Shown here: one piece after another, positions 57,167-60,237 of the stretch
Position numbering within the stretch: position 1 is the first letter of the stretch
How the letters are laid out: each line of letters starts with the position of its first letter
Notes under the pieces: generated by a model
What the model was told of the DNA's origin: nothing
The model's input: the letters and a program-made list of their open reading frames with translations, nothing else
Databases searched by the model: none
Origin: UBA5186 sp040005095
GTDB taxonomy: Bacteria > Actinomycetota > Thermoleophilia > Gaiellales > Gaiellaceae
DNA length: 60,237 bases
Assembly: GCA_040005095.1 (NCBI GenBank)
Contig: JBDTZN010000006.1
Span: 1-60,237 of the forward strand
Direction: 5' to 3'
Position numbers and translations under genes: made by a program

Positions 57167-59253
57167 GCAACGGCACGCTCACGATCCTTGAAGGCTCGAC
57201 CTTCTGCATCTGCGACGAGATCGGCGACGTCACCGGTGAGACAGGCGGCCTCTTCGCCGATGACACGCGTTTCCTCTCGCGGCTGCGGCTGACGGTCAAC
57301 GGCAAGCGGCCGCTGCTGCTCTCGTCCGGGAAGGTGGAGTACTTCTCGGCAGCGTTCTTCCTGCGCAACCCGCTCGCGGGGGGCCTCGGGATCGATGAGC
57401 TCTCGATCGAGCGGACCCGCTTCGTCGGACAGGCGATGGACGACACGCTGACCTTCGAGAACCAGAGCATGCGGCGGATCGAGTTCGACGTCGACCTGGA
57501 GATCGGCGCCGACTTCGCAGACATCATGTCCGTGAAGGCTCACGATTTCGCGCTCGGAGATCCGCTCAACGCGCCACCGCTTCCGCCGGTCGTCACCGGA
57601 GACTGGGACGACGACCTCGACGAGCTGCTGCTCGAGGACTCAGACCCCGGCGGCGCCCGCACCCGGATCGTCTTCTCGCGGCCAGGCGAGGTCGAACCGA
57701 ATGGTGTTCGGTACCGGCTCGCGCTTGAACCGCGCGGGCGCTGGGAGCTGCGTGTGGGCGTCTTCCCGTCGCGGAACGGCGACCTGGAGATCGAGCCGCG
57801 GTTCGCCGAGCGCCATTTCGGCGAGGAGCAGGCGCACGTCCGCGAATCGCTCGTCGCGTGGCGCCTGAGGGTGCCGCAGCTGCGGGCGTCGTGGGACGAC
57901 CTCTCGCGGTCGTTCGGGCAGTCGGTGTCCGACGTCGCCGCGCTCCGGATGCGGTCGGGCGACGGGAACGGGGATCCCGGAATCGGCAAGCTTCCGGCGG
58001 CGGGCATGCCGTGGTTCATGACCGTCTTCGGCCGGGACACGATCATCACGTGCATCCAGACCCTCCTGTTCGGGCCTGAGCTCGCGCGGAACGCGCTCGA
58101 GGTGCTCGCCAAGCTGCAGGCGCGCGAGGACGACCCCTCGATCGACGCGGAGCCGGGGAAGATCGTGCACGAGGTGCGGCGTGGAAAGGCCGCCGAGCAC
58201 TGGTTCGCCCGCTACTACGGCACGGTCGACGCGACGCCGCTGTACCTCGTCTTGCTCTCCGAGGTCTGGCGCTGGACGGACGACGTCGCGCTCGTCGAGC
58301 GCCTGCGCGAGCCGGCGATGCGGGCGCTCGCGTGGATCGACGACTACGGCGACCGCGACCGGGACGGGTTCGTCGAGTACGAGCGCCGAACCGACCGGGG
58401 CCTCCACAACCAGTCCTGGAAGGACTCGGACGACTCGCAGCGCTTCCACGACGGCCGCTTTGCCGAAGGGCCGATCGCGCCCTGCGAGGTCCAGGGCTAC
58501 GTCTACGACGCGAAGCGCAGGCTGGCCGACATCGCGCGGGAGGTCTGGCGGGACCGCGAGCTGGCCACCAGGCTCGACCAGGAGGCCGACGAGCTACGCG
58601 ACCGCTTCGACAAGTCGTACTGGATCGACGACCGCGGCGGCTACTTCGCGCTCGCGCTCGACGGCGAGAAGCGCCAGGTCGACTCGCTCTGCTCGAATAT
58701 CGGCCATCTGCTCTGGAGCGGAATCGTCAAGCCAGAGCGCGTGGAGCGCGTGGTCGACGCGCTGATGGGGGAGCCCCTGTGGTCGGGATGGGGCGTCCGC
58801 ACGATGTCGAGCGCGGACGCCGGCTACAGCCCGCTCTCCTACCACAACGGCACCGTCTGGCCGCACGACAATTCCCTGATCGCCGCGGGGCTGGCTCGCT
58901 ACGCGCGCTGGTCGGAGGCGCAGCGGATCATGCAGCGGATGCTGAGCGCGTCCGCCCACTTCGACCACCAGCTACCGGAGGTCTTCGCCGGGATGCGCCG
59001 CGCCGACACGCCGTTTCCGATCGCCTATCCGACCGCCGCGCGGCCGCAGGCGTGGGCCGCGGGAACGCCGGTCCTGCTGCTCCAGCTGCTGCTCGGGCTC
59101 TATCCCGACCGCCGCCGCCATCAGCTCGCGACGAACGCGCCGACGGAGCTGCCGTCCTGGGCAGGAGCGATCCGGCTCACCGGTATTCGCGCGTTCGACG
59201 GGCTCTGGGACGTGCACGTCGACGGCGGCCGGGTGAGAATCGAGCCGGCATGA
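57163..59253 (+). CDS. Amylo-alpha-1,6-glucosidase / glycogen debranching-type protein
   Basis: 696 aa. The N-terminal domain (about 1-250) is the GDE_N_bis fold (GLFADDTRFLSRLRLTVNG). The C-terminal (alpha/alpha)6 barrel has PWFMTVFGRDTIITCIQTL, VEYERRTDRGLHNQSWKDS, SYHNGTVWPHDNSLIAAGL. It may debranch glycogen or trim another alpha-glucan or glycoside. GTG start coupled to the SDR gene, and ATGA to the glycosyltransferase. Confidence 0.92.
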   Translation: MSNGTLTILEGSTFCICDEIGDVTGETGGLFADDTRFLSRLRLTVNGKRPLLLSSGKVEYFSAAFFLRNPLAGGLGIDELSIERTRFVGQAMDDTLTFENQSMRRIEFDVDLEIGADFADIMSVKAHDFALGDPLNAPPLPPVVTGDWDDDLDELLLEDSDPGGARTRIVFSRPGEVEPNGVRYRLALEPRGRWELRVGVFPSRNGDLEIEPRFAERHFGEEQAHVRESLVAWRLRVPQLRASWDDLSRSFGQSVSDVAALRMRSGDGNGDPGIGKLPAAGMPWFMTVFGRDTIITCIQTLLFGPELARNALEVLAKLQAREDDPSIDAEPGKIVHEVRRGKAAEHWFARYYGTVDATPLYLVLLSEVWRWTDDVALVERLREPAMRALAWIDDYGDRDRDGFVEYERRTDRGLHNQSWKDSDDSQRFHDGRFAEGPIAPCEVQGYVYDAKRRLADIAREVWRDRELATRLDQEADELRDRFDKSYWIDDRGGYFALALDGEKRQVDSLCSNIGHLLWSGIVKPERVERVVDALMGEPLWSGWGVRTMSSADAGYSPLSYHNGTVWPHDNSLIAAGLARYARWSEAQRIMQRMLSASAHFDHQLPEVFAGMRRADTPFPIAYPTAARPQAWAAGTPVLLLQLLLGLYPDRRRHQLATNAPTELPSWAGAIRLTGIRAFDGLWDVHVDGGRVRIEPA

Positions 59254-60237
59254 AGGTCGCCGTCCTGAGCCCGGTCTGGTTCGCGGTGCCGCCGACCGGC
59301 TACGGCGGCATCGAGTGGGTCGTTTCGCTGCTCGCGGACGGGCTCGCCGCGGCGGGCCACGACACCACGCTCTTCGCCTCGGGTGACTCGCGCACGCACG
59401 CGAAGCTCGCTGCGGTCTACCCGGAAGCGCCCAGTGCGCAGATCGGACGCACTCAGCCCGAGCTGCGCCACGCGCTCGCTTGTTACGAGCGCGCGGGAGA
59501 CTTCGACGTGATCCACGACCACACCGGGATGCTCGGAGCGGTGCTCGGCGGAGCGGTCGAGACGGCGGTGGTCCACACCGTCCACGGCCCGCTCGACGGC
59601 GAGCCCGGGGAGCTGTACGAATCGATTGCGCGCGTGTCACCGCAGGTCGGCCTGATCTCGATCTCGATGAACCAGCGCAAGCCGAAGCCCGACCTGCCGT
59701 GGATCGCGAACTGTCCGAACGCGCTCGACTTCTCCGTTTATCCCTGTCAGCCCCACCGCGGCGAATACCTCCTCTTCCTCGGGCGGATGAGCCCGGACAA
59801 GGGCGCTCACCGGGCGGTCGCGGTGGCGATGGAGGCCGGTCTGCCCCTCAAGCTCGCCGGCAAGCTGCAGGATCAGAAGGAGATCGACTACTTCGAGGAG
59901 CTCGTCGCGCCGCACCTCGTCGGCGACATCGAGTACCTCGGGGAGGTCTCCCACGGCGAGAAGGTCGAGCTGCTGCAGAACGCGCGCGCCACGCTCTTCC
60001 CGATCGAGTGGGAGGAGCCGTTCGGCCTCGTGATGATCGAGTCGATGGCGTGCGGTACGCCGGTGATCGCAACGCGGTGGGGCGCGGTCCCGGAGGTGAT
60101 CGAGGATGGCCGGAGCGGCATCATGGTCGAGAGCTACCGCGAGATGCACGAAGCGCTCGAACGCGCGGACGAGCTCGATCCGCTCGAGCTCCGGCGCTTC
60201 GCCGAGGAGCACTTCTCGCCGGAGCGAATGGTCTCGG
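59250..60237 (+). CDS. Family 4 glycosyltransferase, partial
   Basis: 329 codons are visible before the window ends. KVAVLSPVWFAVPPTGYGG is the N-terminal domain; FLGRMSPDKGAHRAV and EWEEPFGLVMIESMACGTPV with ATRWGAVPEVIEDG are the donor site. The motif set fits actinobacterial GT4 enzymes that act with glucan-processing genes. The 3' end is outside the window. ATGA overlap couples it to the debranching enzyme. Confidence 0.92.
   Translation, partial: MKVAVLSPVWFAVPPTGYGGIEWVVSLLADGLAAAGHDTTLFASGDSRTHAKLAAVYPEAPSAQIGRTQPELRHALACYERAGDFDVIHDHTGMLGAVLGGAVETAVVHTVHGPLDGEPGELYESIARVSPQVGLISISMNQRKPKPDLPWIANCPNALDFSVYPCQPHRGEYLLFLGRMSPDKGAHRAVAVAMEAGLPLKLAGKLQDQKEIDYFEELVAPHLVGDIEYLGEVSHGEKVELLQNARATLFPIEWEEPFGLVMIESMACGTPVIATRWGAVPEVIEDGRSGIMVESYREMHEALERADELDPLELRRFAEEHFSPERMVS

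Noticed and set aside
1..60237. CRISPR arrays, rRNA, prophage, complete IS or secondary-metabolite cluster
   Set aside because: No regularly spaced repeats, rRNA sequence, phage genes, intact transposase or NRPS/PKS motifs were seen.

Overview
The window is high-GC DNA with tightly packed genes, many GTG and TTG starts and many NTGA start/stop overlaps. This suggests a free-living actinobacterium. The protein mix (DevS-type kinase, F420/PPOX-like protein, LolA-like lipoproteins, many sugar ABC systems) would fit a soil Thermoleophilia/Solirubrobacterales-Gaiellales lineage, but that placement is an inference. A recurrent TANNNT box 5-9 nt before the start codon indicates that much of the transcription is leaderless.

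Layout. 1-6.8 kb: end of an epimerase-like gene, then a six-gene minus-strand membrane-lipid operon (FAD amine oxidase, DUF1365, CFA synthase, PlsC, DUF1295, CNMT-like methyltransferase), divergent across a palindromic operator from a fatty-acid desaturase. 6.8-13.8 kb: hydrolase, SRPBCC protein, broken cyclase and GNAT genes, a CDGSH/ferredoxin-like protein, OsmC, DUF4242, a large cyclase-AAA protein and a secreted beta-propeller. 13.9-20.8 kb: DevS/NarL-type two-component pair, transposase relic, NirK-like copper protein with a cupredoxin-like partner, and an unusual pseudo-receiver/phosphoacceptor gene with a stand-alone receiver. 20.8-29 kb: GT2, ICL/PEPM enzyme, EamA transporter, glycerol kinase and a ribose/xylose-type ABC importer. 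29-43.5 kb: glycosyltransferases, NodB deacetylase, DegT aminotransferase plus epimerase, an ABC exporter-LolA-two-component operon, GreA, PIG-V-like mannosyltransferase and hemolysin III.

43.5-48.4 kb is the accessory zone: tRNA-Glu with an inverted 11-24 base pair, a tRNA relic, a frameshifted secreted protein, tRNA-Val, and a TetR-controlled ABC exporter cassette with small proteins. 48.4-53.3 kb: a MalEFGK/Ugp-type sugar importer. 53.4-60.2 kb: an uncharacterised GAF/coiled-coil/microprotein operon, Ste24-like protease, CDF metal exporter, SDR, debranching-type glycosidase and a glycosyltransferase that runs off the window.

Functionally the window combines envelope lipid and glycan building, sugar import, redox/nitrosative sensing and carbon-storage metabolism. 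At least five genes carry small frameshifts, so either assembly errors or real decay must be considered. No CRISPR array, rRNA, prophage or complete insertion sequence was seen.
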